This document shows, piece by piece, positions 42,251 through 50,482 of a stretch of DNA of 64,000 nt. The stretch is taken from positions 41,665 through 105,664 of the forward strand of contig NZ_CATNVC010000009.1 of assembly GCF_951230135.1 (NCBI RefSeq), in the 5' to 3' direction. Source of the DNA: Butyricicoccus sp. Marseille-Q5471. GTDB lineage: Bacteria; Bacillota; Clostridia; Oscillospirales; Butyricicoccaceae. A program made the position numbers and the translations under genes. Within the stretch, counting starts at the first letter, position 1, and every line of letters starts with the position of its first letter. The notes beneath the pieces are model-generated. The model ran no database searches. It worked only from the letters and a program-made list of their open reading frames with translations, and was not told the DNA's origin.

Positions 42251-43243
42251 ATGGCAGCTACGATTGATGACGTCGCAAAACTCGCAGGCTGTTCTATTAC
42301 AACGGTCTCGCGTGTTTACAGTGTGCCGGATAAGGTGCGTCCGGCAACGCGCGAGCGCATTCTGCATGCGGCAGAGGTGCTGCAGTACTCGCCGAATGCG
42401 ATTGCACGGGCAATGGCGCGGCAAAAGAACAACAGCATTGCATTTGTAGTGGATGAAAAACATTATCCCATTATGCAGAATCCGTTTTATTCCGAAATTG
42501 CCGAAGCAGTGCAGCAGGAGGCGGAGAGCAGGGGATATAACGTTTATATCACCTCGACCGGCGCATCTTCACAGGCGTCTGACCTTTTTATGCGAAAGCG
42601 CATGGATGGCGTTGTTCTTGCGGGGCAAGCGGATCAGGCCTTGCTGGCCCGCCTGCATACGCAGGGCATGCCGATTGTGTTGGTAAACAACCGGATTGAC
42701 CTGACCGATGTACCCTCCATCACTTCGAACGACTACAGCGGAACGGTGTTGGCCATTGAACATCTCATTGACAAGGGGCATAAGCGAATTGGTCTGCTTG
42801 CGGGAAATTTGTTCCGATATGTCTCGGCGAGCCGTAAGCAAGCGTACACAGATACGATGATACGGAATGGCTTGACGATAGATGAACGATATGTTTGCTC
42901 TGTTGAAGCTACGCAGGAAGCGGCACGGCTTTGCACCGAGCAATTGCTTGATTTGACGGATTCGCCAACGGCGCTATTTTGTATGAACGACCGAATCGCA
43001 ATCGGCGCAATGAAAGCCGCGCTGCGGCGTGGACTTCGTGTGCCGGACGATCTTGCGGTTGTTGGTTATGACGGGAGTAGCATTTGCACGGTGATTGAAC
43101 CGGAACTGACCACGGTGTGCGTGAATACGGAAGCAATGGGTCGGCAAAGTGCAAAAATGCTGATTAAGCTGATTGAGGGAAAAACGCCGAAGGAAATGCA
43201 AATTGTTTTGCAACCCAGACTGATTGTGCGGGGTTCCACATAA
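42251..43243 (+). CDS. LacI-family transcriptional regulator of the sugar ABC operon
   Basis: 330 residues from ATG 42251 (AAAGGCGG upstream). The LacI HTH is TIDDVAKLAGCSITTVSRVY and the hinge region RPATRERIL...YSPNAIARAMARQ. The sugar-binding domain has the GxDG-like GYDGSSICTVIEPELTTV. The gene is only 38 bases after the permease, so it is probably the last gene of the operon and an autoregulator. The operator at 38953-38966 has the central CG expected for LacI-family proteins. Confidence 0.9.
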   Translation: MAATIDDVAKLAGCSITTVSRVYSVPDKVRPATRERILHAAEVLQYSPNAIARAMARQKNNSIAFVVDEKHYPIMQNPFYSEIAEAVQQEAESRGYNVYITSTGASSQASDLFMRKRMDGVVLAGQADQALLARLHTQGMPIVLVNNRIDLTDVPSITSNDYSGTVLAIEHLIDKGHKRIGLLAGNLFRYVSASRKQAYTDTMIRNGLTIDERYVCSVEATQEAARLCTEQLLDLTDSPTALFCMNDRIAIGAMKAALRRGLRVPDDLAVVGYDGSSICTVIEPELTTVCVNTEAMGRQSAKMLIKLIEGKTPKEMQIVLQPRLIVRGST

Positions 43244-43311
43244 AATATCAAATACCCGCCTGCCCCATGTCAAGAACAACAGGGGAGTCGGTAAAAATGA
43301 ATGTGAAATTG

Positions 43312-43338
43312 CCGTTGCCTTAGGGTAACGGTGATTTT
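43312..43338 (+). terminator. Terminator of the sugar ABC operon
   Basis: CCGTTGCC and GGGTAACGG pair around TTA, then GTGATTTTTTT. Confidence 0.7.
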
Positions 43339-43401
43339 TTTATGCAGGAACGCCAGCAACGGATTTGGCAGCGCATACCCCGCTTTTAGTTCATAAAAAT
43401 A

Positions 43402-43448
43402 TCCTCCTAAAGCTGAAATGGATGGTTCCATGGTCAACTTTAGGAGGA
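43402..43448. repeat. Long inverted repeat with Shine-Dalgarno-like ends
   Basis: TCCTCCTAAAGCTGA (43402-43416) and TCAACTTTAGGAGGA (43434-43448) pair at 14 of 15 positions, with an inner ATGG/CCAT. Each arm contains the core AGGAGG. No T-run follows on either strand. On the minus strand the second AGGAGG is followed by ATGAACTAA, a two-codon frame. Confidence 0.5.
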
Positions 43449-43471
43449 CTATATTAGTTTTAGCGGATATT

Positions 43472-44662
43472 TTAACGTGTTTCAGCAACTGCGTTTATCG
43501 GGACAGTGGTCAGCGTAATGCGCGAAGAGGGAATGCTCTGGCGTGACATATAGGAGCACAGCCATGCGGTGATATCCGGCGTTGTCTTGCTGTGACGCAA
43601 ACGTACCACAAGGGAAGCAGTGTCCGCAGTGAAGCGCTGCACGGTAGCGGAATACGCATCTCCAGCGGTTCCTTCGGCATCTCCCGTGTCAAACGTCGAA
43701 TCCCACAGGCGATACCCCTCGGCAATGAGTCGGTCACGTTGCGCACGGGTTAATTGACCGCAGCCGTCCGCATTAGAAACGATGCGGGTGCTGACACCGG
43801 TCAGAAAAGACAGCTTTTCATTCGCGGCGGTTAGTGCGGTAGCCATGTTATCCGGCGTGGTATCTGTGGTGCTGTAAAGCAGCAGAGCCGGGGTGTGACC
43901 CTCCGCAACAATGCGGCGAATCAGATCATCATCCCATGTGCCGGTATCTGTCGGGAGAAAAAAGGTTGCCGTACGGCCGGCATTTTTGAGTACGTCCAAG
44001 GTTGCCGCGGTGTGCTCTGTGGTAGGCCCAAAGAAGGTTAGGTACACAAGAGATGGTTTTTGCGTGGGTTTTTCCTCAACAACGGGCGGCTTTTCGGGCT
44101 CATCCGGCTGCGGTTTTGTCGGCTGCACCGACGTGCCGGGATTGGACGGGGATGTATTGCCATAATAGCCATTTACCGCACTGTCGATTTCGCCGGAAGC
44201 ACTGTTGGCGAAGGAAGAGTCCGACTGTGCACCGCCGTCCGTGATGCGCAGCACCGTCTCCCCGGAAGCGGTAAAGGTGGAGTATGTATAACCGAGTTTG
44301 CCGCATACCAGCTTGACCGGCACGTAGATTGTGCTGTTGCGTTCATAAGCGGGGGTGGAATAGCTGTTAAGATTTTGATCGTACACATAACCCTCGGCCA
44401 GCGAGAACGTTAGGGTTTCGCCGCCGCCGGACATGCTCAACGTATCGTCTGCATAGGAACTGGATGCTCCGAGCGAGCCGAACACCCCATAGGGTACATA
44501 CAGCTCACCGCCAAGGCGGGCGGGCATGGTGCTGTCCGATAGAGGAAGCAGCGTATCGTTGACTGCAGTCAGTGTCAGAGCGCCGGCCGAGATTGGAAAA
44601 ATCATCAGCAGCAACGTCGCACACAGCAGTGCAGACAGCAGGCGGGATGGTCTTCGATTCAT
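43472..44662 (-). CDS. Secreted protein: stalk/copper-amine-oxidase-N-like domain plus degenerate NodB deacetylase domain
   Basis: 396 residues. It has a signal peptide (LLSALLCATLLLMIFPISAGA), a domain of the copper amine oxidase N-terminal type (about 35-145, GGELYVPYGVF, IYVPVKLVCGKLGYTY), a Pro/Glu-rich linker (about 170-205) and a polysaccharide deacetylase-like domain. In the last, YLTFFGPTTEHTAATLDVL replaces the catalytic YLTFDDGP, and the metal HSxxH motif is replaced by EGHTPALLLYS. Metal and base residues are therefore missing. It probably binds cell-wall glycans rather than deacetylating them (inference). Confidence 0.8.
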   Translation of the reverse strand: MNRRPSRLLSALLCATLLLMIFPISAGALTLTAVNDTLLPLSDSTMPARLGGELYVPYGVFGSLGASSSYADDTLSMSGGGETLTFSLAEGYVYDQNLNSYSTPAYERNSTIYVPVKLVCGKLGYTYSTFTASGETVLRITDGGAQSDSSFANSASGEIDSAVNGYYGNTSPSNPGTSVQPTKPQPDEPEKPPVVEEKPTQKPSLVYLTFFGPTTEHTAATLDVLKNAGRTATFFLPTDTGTWDDDLIRRIVAEGHTPALLLYSTTDTTPDNMATALTAANEKLSFLTGVSTRIVSNADGCGQLTRAQRDRLIAEGYRLWDSTFDTGDAEGTAGDAYSATVQRFTADTASLVVRLRHSKTTPDITAWLCSYMSRQSIPSSRITLTTVPINAVAETR

Positions 44663-44696
44663 GGATTGCGCTCCTTTCCGCGTATATTTCTAAAAT

Positions 44697-44725
44697 ATTA
44701 TATCAAATTCCGAACGCTTTGTCAC
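44697..44725 (-). promoter_or_regulatory. Promoter of the deacetylase-like gene
   Basis: On the minus strand GTGACA (44720-44725), 17 bases, TATAAT (44697-44702). Confidence 0.75.
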
Positions 44726-44744
44726 CTTCTTATACAAAAACAAC

Positions 44745-44772
44745 TTGCTTTATCTAGCAAAAGTGCTATAAT
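44745..44772 (+). promoter_or_regulatory. Promoter of ilvE
   Basis: TTGCTT (44745-44750), 16 bases, TATAAT (44767-44772) with TGC in front (extended -10). The leader is about 30 bases, too short for a T-box or leader peptide. Confidence 0.8.
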
Positions 44773-44810
44773 TAAAAGCGAAAATATCTGATATAGAAAG
44801 AGTGATCACC

Positions 44811-45878
44811 ATGCTGCAGATCAAGACCCAGCTTACCACAGAAAAAAAGCCCAAGCCAGACGAAAACAATCTCGGCTTCGGCATTCATTATACCGATCAT
44901 ATGCTGATTGTCGACCACGACGAGGAGCAGGGTTGGCACGATGCGCGCATTGTACCCTATGCGCCGCTGTCGCTCGATCCTGCGGCTATGGTGCTACATT
45001 ATGCAATGGAGTCCTTTGAGGGACTCAAGGCCTATCGTACGCCGGATGGCTCAATTCAGCTTTTTCGTCCCGACAAGAACGCTGAGCGTATGATCAACAC
45101 GAACCGCCGTATGTGCTTGCCGGCTCTTCCGGTTGAGGACTTCGTGCAGGCGGTTAAGACCTTGGTCAAGGTAGAGGAGGATTGGGTTCCGCATGCGGAG
45201 GGGACCAGCCTGTACATCCGTCCCTTCGTCATTGCAACAGAGCCGCATCTGGGTGTTCGTCCGTCCAAGACACATCAGTTTATTATTGTTTGCTCGCCTG
45301 TCGGCGCATATTATTCGACCGGCATCAATCCGGTTAAGATTTTTGTTGAGGATGAGTACACCCGCGCTTGTCCGGGCGGCACCGGCTTTACCAAGTGCGG
45401 CGGCAACTATGCAGCATCGCTGATTTCTCAGGTAAAGGCGCATGATCTCGGCTATGAGCAGACGCTGTGGCTGGATGGTGTTGAGCACAAGTATGTCGAG
45501 GAAGTCGGTTCGATGAACTGCTTCTTTAAGATTGACGGCACAGTGTACACCGCGCCGACCGTGGGCACGGTTCTGCCGGGTGTTACCCGCATGAGCTGTA
45601 TCGACCTGCTCAAGCACTGGGGTGTTCCGGTGTCGGAAGAGCGACTGCCGATTGCGGATGTCATGCAGGCTTCCGAGGACGGAAAATTGGAAGAGGTGTT
45701 CGGTACAGGTACGGCGGCGGTTATTTCACCGGTGGGTGAACTGCGATACGAAGAGCAGGTTGCTTACATCAACGACGGCAAGATCGGTGAGATTACACAT
45801 AAGCTGTATGATACGCTGACCGGCGTTCAGTGGGGCAAGCTTCCCGATGAGCTGGGTTGGACCGTTAAAGTCAACTAA
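44811..45878 (+). CDS. ilvE: Branched-chain amino acid aminotransferase
   Basis: 355 residues from ATG 44811 (GTG 44802 also in frame). A PLP fold-type IV transaminase for Leu, Ile and Val. MHYAMESFEGLKAYR-like (LHYAMESFEGLKAYR), YIRPFVIATEPHLGV and GTGFTKCGGNYAAS, where the Lys forms the Schiff base, are family blocks. EVFGTGTAAVISPVG is the C-terminal cofactor loop. It is of the longer (about 355-residue) eukaryote-like type. It stands alone. Confidence 0.93.
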   Translation: MLQIKTQLTTEKKPKPDENNLGFGIHYTDHMLIVDHDEEQGWHDARIVPYAPLSLDPAAMVLHYAMESFEGLKAYRTPDGSIQLFRPDKNAERMINTNRRMCLPALPVEDFVQAVKTLVKVEEDWVPHAEGTSLYIRPFVIATEPHLGVRPSKTHQFIIVCSPVGAYYSTGINPVKIFVEDEYTRACPGGTGFTKCGGNYAASLISQVKAHDLGYEQTLWLDGVEHKYVEEVGSMNCFFKIDGTVYTAPTVGTVLPGVTRMSCIDLLKHWGVPVSEERLPIADVMQASEDGKLEEVFGTGTAAVISPVGELRYEEQVAYINDGKIGEITHKLYDTLTGVQWGKLPDELGWTVKVN

Positions 45879-45884
45879 AAGAAG

Positions 45885-45916
45885 AACTGCCCTGTGCGTT
45901 GCACGGGGCAGTTTTG
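45885..45916. terminator. Terminator between ilvE and SLOG gene
   Basis: AACTGCCC and GGGCAGTT with an inner GTGC/GCAC, then TTG. It lies between convergent genes. Confidence 0.8.
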
Positions 45917-45918
45917 CG

Positions 45919-46434
45919 CTATAAAAGCGTCAATTGGTTTTCTGCCAGATTGATAACAGTAAGATTGCTTGCCTGTGCCATGCGCACGGTTTGCGCAGTA
46001 CCACCCGGACGGCCGTCAAAATAGCAGATTAAACGGGAAGATGCATCAACCATAAAACGGTTACGCTCCGCATAGCAGCCGGTATGGTAGCCGCGTGACA
46101 GAATGAGTACCTGATCGGCATGTAGAAGAACGTGGTTGAATGTGGCTTTCCAGTCGGCAGAGAAGTGATCGGCCTGTGCATCAAATGGAATCGCACACAG
46201 CAGCTTCAAGCTGTGTTTCTCCCGTGCGCGCAGCACGGCCTGTGCCGCCCATAAATCAAACCCGGTGGACATCCCTGTGAAAAAGCGAAGAATGCCTTGA
46301 GCTACCGCGTCTGCAATTGCTTCATCTAATCGCTGCGTGAGCAGGGAAAGGGCAGCGGTGTCCTCCGCCGGAAAGGGCATTTTTTCAGCGCGGTAACCGG
46401 TAAAGCAGCAGGTGATTGGTCGTAGGTCTTGCAT
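45919..46434 (-). CDS. SLOG-family protein (DUF1273/YpsA-like)
   Basis: 171 residues from ATG 46434, preceded by GAGG. The start ITCCFTGYRAEKMPF, the block FFTGMSTGFDLWAAQAVL and SRLICYFDGRPGGTAQT follow the SLOG/YpsA nucleotide-binding fold. SLOG domains bind nucleotide-derived ligands and occur in signalling and defence systems; housekeeping YpsA in Bacillus affects cell division. No effector gene is adjacent. Confidence 0.8.
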   Translation of the reverse strand: MQDLRPITCCFTGYRAEKMPFPAEDTAALSLLTQRLDEAIADAVAQGILRFFTGMSTGFDLWAAQAVLRAREKHSLKLLCAIPFDAQADHFSADWKATFNHVLLHADQVLILSRGYHTGCYAERNRFMVDASSRLICYFDGRPGGTAQTVRMAQASNLTVINLAENQLTLL

Positions 46435-46501
46435 GTCACACCTCAAATACGAACGTTTGTTCCTTTTATCCAGTATACTCCAGTCCTTTTCAAAACGCAA
46501 G

Positions 46502-46530
46502 TTGTAAAGAAAGAAAAAAACTGGTACAAT
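46502..46530 (+). promoter_or_regulatory. Promoter of the YihY gene
   Basis: TTGTAA (46502-46507), 17 bases, TACAAT (46525-46530) with TGG before it. Confidence 0.65.
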
Positions 46531-46559
46531 ACTGATAGGTAAATGAAGGGAGGAACCGT

Positions 46560-47405
46560 ATGAACGGACAAAACCGATTGATTTACCTGATCAAACGAAT
46601 GATTTATCGGTATTTTGGCGACGGAATTCCGCAGGCAGCAGCTGAATTGTCATATTTTTTGCTGTTTTCGCTTTTCCCGCTGCTGATGTTTTTGAACTCG
46701 GTACTTGCGCGGCTGAATATTTCGTTCGAAAGCATCGCGCCTGTATTAGAAACACTGCCGCGCAGCTTGCGCACGCTGATTGAGTCCTATTTAACTTATA
46801 TTTCGGCACTGCCTTCAGTCAGCCCTATGGTCATCGGTATCGCGTTGACGCTGTATTTCCTGTCCCGTGCCGTGCGTTCGATGATGCGGACGGTCAACGA
46901 CATTTATCATGTGGAACTTCGCCGCGGACCGGTAATGAATTTTATGATTTCGGTGGGGATTACAGCCGGATTTCTGGTGTCGGTCGTGTGCAGCTTTGTG
47001 CTGGTCGTTGTCGGACGTACTATTTTGCGGCTGCTGCCGCAGTTCGTGCTAATTCCGCAGGCAGTCCTGGATATTACACAGCATACGAGCTTTTTGCTGA
47101 TGATTGCAATCATCTTTTTGTTTCTCATGCTGTTTAACCGCGTTGTACCGAATCTTCGAATGCGATTTCGGGAGGTTTGGCCGGGGGCGTTGTTTTCGCT
47201 TGTTGCGTGGCTGCTGGTTTCGTGGGCATTTTCGTTTTACGTGGACAATATGGCGCGATATTCCGTTTTATACGGCTCGCTTGGCGCTATTATTGTGCTA
47301 ATGCTGTGGCTGTATCTGGTCAGCATGATTTTACTGATGGGACCGCAGCTGAATCATACGTTGGTGATTATGCGGCTCTATCGAATGGAGACCGGTAAAG
47401 AATAG
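46560..47405 (+). CDS. YihY/virulence factor BrkB family membrane protein
   Basis: 281 residues with six membrane helices. GIPQAAAELSYFLLFSLFPLL is the typical first helix region. GSLGAIIVLMLWLYLVSMILLMG is the conserved end of the domain. The family was once annotated as RNase BN and its function is unsettled. It is followed 13 bases later by a flavoprotein gene, so both share the promoter at 46502. Confidence 0.88.
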   Translation: MNGQNRLIYLIKRMIYRYFGDGIPQAAAELSYFLLFSLFPLLMFLNSVLARLNISFESIAPVLETLPRSLRTLIESYLTYISALPSVSPMVIGIALTLYFLSRAVRSMMRTVNDIYHVELRRGPVMNFMISVGITAGFLVSVVCSFVLVVVGRTILRLLPQFVLIPQAVLDITQHTSFLLMIAIIFLFLMLFNRVVPNLRMRFREVWPGALFSLVAWLLVSWAFSFYVDNMARYSVLYGSLGAIIVLMLWLYLVSMILLMGPQLNHTLVIMRLYRMETGKE

Positions 47406-47418
47406 AGGAGGAAAAGAT

Positions 47419-48045
47419 ATGAAAGTTGTAGCAATCAATGGCTCTCCCCGCAAGGACGGAAACAACGCCAAATGCTTGGAGGTGATTGGCAAGGTACTGG
47501 AGAAAGAAGGCATTGACTTTGAAGTGGTTCAGCCGGGTGCACGGGTGCATCCGTGCTTGGCGTGCTATCACTGCTTGGACAACGGCACGCTGCGCTGCAT
47601 TCAGAACGATGATGGCGTCAACGAGATCATTGCAAAATGCATCGAAGCGGACGGCATTATTCTGGCGTCGCCTGTTTACCACGGTGGCATTGCAGGCAAC
47701 ATGAAGTGTGTGCTTGACCGCCTGATACTGGCTGCCGGCTGCGGCGATAACCAGCTGCACCATAAGGTCGGCGCGGCGATGTGCACCTTGCGCCGTTCGG
47801 GCGGCATGGAGACCTATCAGCAGCTGCTTGGAACAATGAATGCAATGGAGATGGTTCTGGTTACCTCGGATTACTGGAACGCAGTGCACGGCGCTGACGC
47901 GGGCGAGGTGGAGCAGGATATCGAGGGACTGGAAGTCATCGAAAAACTGGGTCGGAACATTGCGTGGATGCTCAAGGTGATTGATAAGGCGGGCATTGCG
48001 CCGCCGGAGACACACCACCGCACGATGACCAACTTCATTCGCTGA
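47419..48045 (+). CDS. Iron-sulfur flavoprotein / NADPH-dependent FMN reductase family
   Basis: 208 residues with a flavodoxin fold: FMN-phosphate loop INGSPRKDGNN and LASPVYHGGIAGNMKCVLDR. Cys46, Cys49, Cys52 and Cys60 (HPCLACYHC and RCIQNDD) form the compact C-x2-C-x2-C-x7-C pattern that binds a 4Fe-4S cluster in iron-sulfur flavoproteins. It is a redox carrier or reductase with unknown partner. GAGGAGG precedes the ATG. Confidence 0.85.
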   Translation: MKVVAINGSPRKDGNNAKCLEVIGKVLEKEGIDFEVVQPGARVHPCLACYHCLDNGTLRCIQNDDGVNEIIAKCIEADGIILASPVYHGGIAGNMKCVLDRLILAAGCGDNQLHHKVGAAMCTLRRSGGMETYQQLLGTMNAMEMVLVTSDYWNAVHGADAGEVEQDIEGLEVIEKLGRNIAWMLKVIDKAGIAPPETHHRTMTNFIR

Positions 48046-48060
48046 AAAGTATATGCGGAG

Positions 48061-48090
48061 AAAAGAGACGTGGTACGCGTCTCTTTTTTT
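48061..48090 (+). terminator. Terminator after the flavoprotein gene
   Basis: AAAAGAGACG and CGTCTCTTTT around TGGTACG, then TTT. Confidence 0.85.
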
Positions 48091-48125
48091 GTCTAAAACG
48101 CGGACTCGGCAGAAGGGAAAACGCG

Positions 48126-48134
48126 TGCTATAAT
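48126..48134 (+). promoter_or_regulatory. Extended -10 promoter of the MATE gene
   Basis: TGCTATAAT with a weak -35 (TCGGCA, 48106-48111). It rules out the in-frame ATG at 48133 as the start. Confidence 0.6.
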
Positions 48135-48171
48135 GATCAGAGGAAAATCAGAAATAGGATGGAACGACTGC

Positions 48172-49539
48172 ATGACCAAAACGATGACACAAGGCAACCC
48201 GGCAAAGTTGGTGCTACTGTTTACGCTGCCTCTGCTGGCCGGTAACCTTTTTCAGCAGTTTTACAATATGATGGATACGCTGATCGTTGGCCGCACGATT
48301 GGCGTGAATGCACTTGCCGCGGTTGGCTGCACGGGCAGTATCATGTTCCTTATCATCGGCTTTGTACAGGGTATGACGACCGGCCTGTCCATCGCGACCG
48401 CGCAGCGCTTTGGCGCGGAGGACATGGATGGTGTACGGAGAAGCTTTGCGGCATGTATCGTCATTTGCGTCGCAGTTACGCTGATTCTAACGGGGCTGAG
48501 CGTACCGTTTGCACGCCCGATTCTGGAATTTATGCGCACACCTGCAGCGATTTTAGACGATGCCTATCATTACATTGTCGTCATTTACCTTGGCACCGGT
48601 GCGGCAATGCTGTTCAATCTATTGTCGAATATCATCCGCGCGCTGGGGGACAGCCGCACACCGCTGTATTTTCTGGTGATTGCAAGCGTGCTCAATGTGG
48701 TGTTGGATTTGGTGTTCATCCTTTGCTTTGATATGGGAGTGGCAGGCGCGGCGTGGGCTACCGTAGTGGCGCAGATGGTTTCGGGCGTGCTGTGCATCCT
48801 GTATATCATCAAGCGGTTTCCGATGCTGCATCTGCGGCGTGCTGACTTTAAGCTAACCGGCGCGGAGTTGGCGCGTCATGCCGGTTTGGGTCTGCCGATG
48901 GGGTTTCAGGCATCGATTATTGGTATTGGCGTTATCATTTTGCAGTTCGTGCTGAACGGTTTGGGAGAGCTGAGTGTTGCGGCGTTTACGGCGGCGCAGA
49001 AGATAGAGCAAATTTTCTGCTCGCCGCTCTCATCGTTTGGCATGACTATGGCAACCTACTCGGCACAGAACTACGGTGCGGGTGAGATGGGACGCATTCG
49101 GCAGGGCGTCCGCAGCTGTGCGTATATGTCAGTGGGATACTCCATCCTCATCATGGTAATCAATGTACTGTTTGGCGGTTCGCTGACTGCATTGTTTGTA
49201 GGTGCGGGAGAATCAGAGGTCATTGCGCTTTCGGCGACCTATCTGCGGATTACCAGTTTGTTTTATCCGACGTTATCGCTGCTGTTTATTTACCGGTACA
49301 CGCTGCAGGGGTTGGGACAGGGTGTCGTACCGACGATTGCAGGGATTATGGAACTGGTTATGCGCGCACTGGGTGTTGTGCTCCTAGCCGGTGCATTTGG
49401 CTTTAGCGGCATTTGTGTAGCCTATGCGTTGGCTTGGCCGGGGTCGATGATACCGTTGCTGATTGCGTATCTGCTGACGATGTATCGTCTTAAATTTAGC
49501 GGCCCGCGCGGCGGCTCACCTCATGCCGAGGTTGATTAA
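48172..49539 (+). CDS. MATE family efflux transporter
   Basis: 455 residues from ATG 48172. Twelve membrane helices in two bundles. GNPAKLVLLFTLPLLAGNLFQQFYNMMDTL-type start (as LFTLPLLAGNLFQQFYNMMD), VGCTGSIMFLIIGF and LGLPMGFQASIIGIG are MATE blocks of the DinF/NorM group. It exports cationic drugs or metabolites using Na+ or H+. The substrate is unknown. Single gene with its own promoter and terminator. Confidence 0.92.
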   Translation: MTKTMTQGNPAKLVLLFTLPLLAGNLFQQFYNMMDTLIVGRTIGVNALAAVGCTGSIMFLIIGFVQGMTTGLSIATAQRFGAEDMDGVRRSFAACIVICVAVTLILTGLSVPFARPILEFMRTPAAILDDAYHYIVVIYLGTGAAMLFNLLSNIIRALGDSRTPLYFLVIASVLNVVLDLVFILCFDMGVAGAAWATVVAQMVSGVLCILYIIKRFPMLHLRRADFKLTGAELARHAGLGLPMGFQASIIGIGVIILQFVLNGLGELSVAAFTAAQKIEQIFCSPLSSFGMTMATYSAQNYGAGEMGRIRQGVRSCAYMSVGYSILIMVINVLFGGSLTALFVGAGESEVIALSATYLRITSLFYPTLSLLFIYRYTLQGLGQGVVPTIAGIMELVMRALGVVLLAGAFGFSGICVAYALAWPGSMIPLLIAYLLTMYRLKFSGPRGGSPHAEVD

Positions 49540-49541
49540 AG

Positions 49542-49572
49542 AAAAGTGCTCTCCACGGAGAGCACTTTTTAT
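49542..49572 (+). terminator. Terminator of the MATE gene
   Basis: AAAAGTGCTCTC and GAGAGCACTTTT around CACG, then TATT. Confidence 0.88.
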
Positions 49573-49593
49573 TATACTAAATGCAATATAAAC

Positions 49594-49622
49594 TTGACAT
49601 AATGCAAAAGATAAATTATACT
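49594..49622 (+). promoter_or_regulatory. Promoter of the XRE/membrane protein pair
   Basis: TTGACA (49594-49599), 17 bases, TATACT (49617-49622). TATACTAA occurs both at 49573-49580 and 49617-49624, and ATGCAA occurs twice between them. These could be repressor half-sites. Confidence 0.8.
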
Positions 49623-49644
49623 AAGTCCATAAAGAGGTGATGGC

Positions 49645-49854
49645 GTGAAGAATAAGAAGTTAAAGCTGGCACGGGTGGAAAAGGATCTTTCGCAAGCGCA
49701 GTTGGCCAAACTGGTTGGTGTGACCCGGCAGACGATTGGGCTGATTGAAGCTGGCGGATATAACCCGACATTAAACCTTTGCTTGTCCCTTTGCAGGGCA
49801 TTGGGCAAAACGTTGGATGAATTATTTTGGGAGGAACAAAATGAAACTGTTTGA
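49645..49854 (+). CDS. Small XRE-family HTH regulator (Cro/CI-like)
   Basis: 69 residues from GTG 49645, preceded by AGAGGTG. LKLARVEKDLSQAQLAKLVG and VTRQTIGLIEAGGYNP form the HTH_3 domain. It is almost nothing but the DNA-binding domain, like the YozG/SdpR-type small repressors that control a following membrane protein. Its end overlaps the next gene by 14 bases. Confidence 0.9.
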   Translation: MKNKKLKLARVEKDLSQAQLAKLVGVTRQTIGLIEAGGYNPTLNLCLSLCRALGKTLDELFWEEQNETV

Positions 49855-50353
49855 GAAGAAGGCACGCGATGAACGACTGGTCGCGGAGATTAATCGCACC
49901 TATAAAATCGGATTTTTTGTGTTTACAGCAGGCATTGGAATTGATTTGCTTTTGTCCGCATTCCGTGATAGCGCGTTTCCAAGGTTTGAATGGCTGGTGT
50001 TTATGGCTGCACAAATCGTATGCGCGGTTTTAAATGTCCGCAAAGGAATCGTATGTGAAGATGCAGACGCGGAATGTGATATTCTTCCGCTGAAGAAGTA
50101 TCTGCTGATTTCGTGCGCGGTCGGTGCGGGTACGGGGCTACTGTCCTGCGCGATGAATGCGCTGCGCTATTGGCAGAATTTATCGTTTGAACACATATTG
50201 ATTGCAGCGGGCGCGACCTTTGTATTTGTGTTTTTCTGCACGTCGGTGTTAACCATGATGGCCTTTGCAGTGACATTCTATTGCGCCAAGCGCAGAAGAG
50301 ATGCGGACATGCGTGCGCTTTTGGAAGAGGAAGAGAGAAAAACATTGGACTAA
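49841..50353 (+). CDS. Membrane protein partner of the XRE regulator, four helices
   Basis: 170 residues from ATG 49841, preceded by GGGAGG. Hydrophobic segments fall at about 22-42, 48-65, 88-108 and 118-145, with charged ends (KKARDERLVAEINRTYKIG at the start, REDA-like RRRDADMRALLEEEERK at the end). I do not recognise a named function. Such XRE plus membrane protein pairs are common in Clostridia and probably respond to envelope signals (inference). Confidence 0.7.
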   Translation: MKLFEKKARDERLVAEINRTYKIGFFVFTAGIGIDLLLSAFRDSAFPRFEWLVFMAAQIVCAVLNVRKGIVCEDADAECDILPLKKYLLISCAVGAGTGLLSCAMNALRYWQNLSFEHILIAAGATFVFVFFCTSVLTMMAFAVTFYCAKRRRDADMRALLEEEERKTLD

Positions 50354-50408
50354 CTAGGGCGTATGCGAAGAATTCATAATTTATTTACGATTTGTTACCA
50401 AAATTAAG

Positions 50409-50438
50409 TTGAATAGGATGCGTGTTCTCCTGTAAAAT
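50409..50438 (+). promoter_or_regulatory. Promoter of citrate synthase
   Basis: TTGAAT (50409-50414), 18 bases, TAAAAT (50433-50438) with TG directly before it. Confidence 0.6.
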
Positions 50439-50482
50439 AGCATTATGGAGAAGTGTATATTTATGGGAAATGGAGGAAACAC

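Noticed and set aside
43270..43488. 72-codon frame on the minus strand containing GGYFYELKAGYALPNP
   Set aside because: No promoter, overlaps the end of the deacetylase-like gene and a terminator, and no family is recognised. Mentioned only as a possible remnant with the hairpin at 43402.
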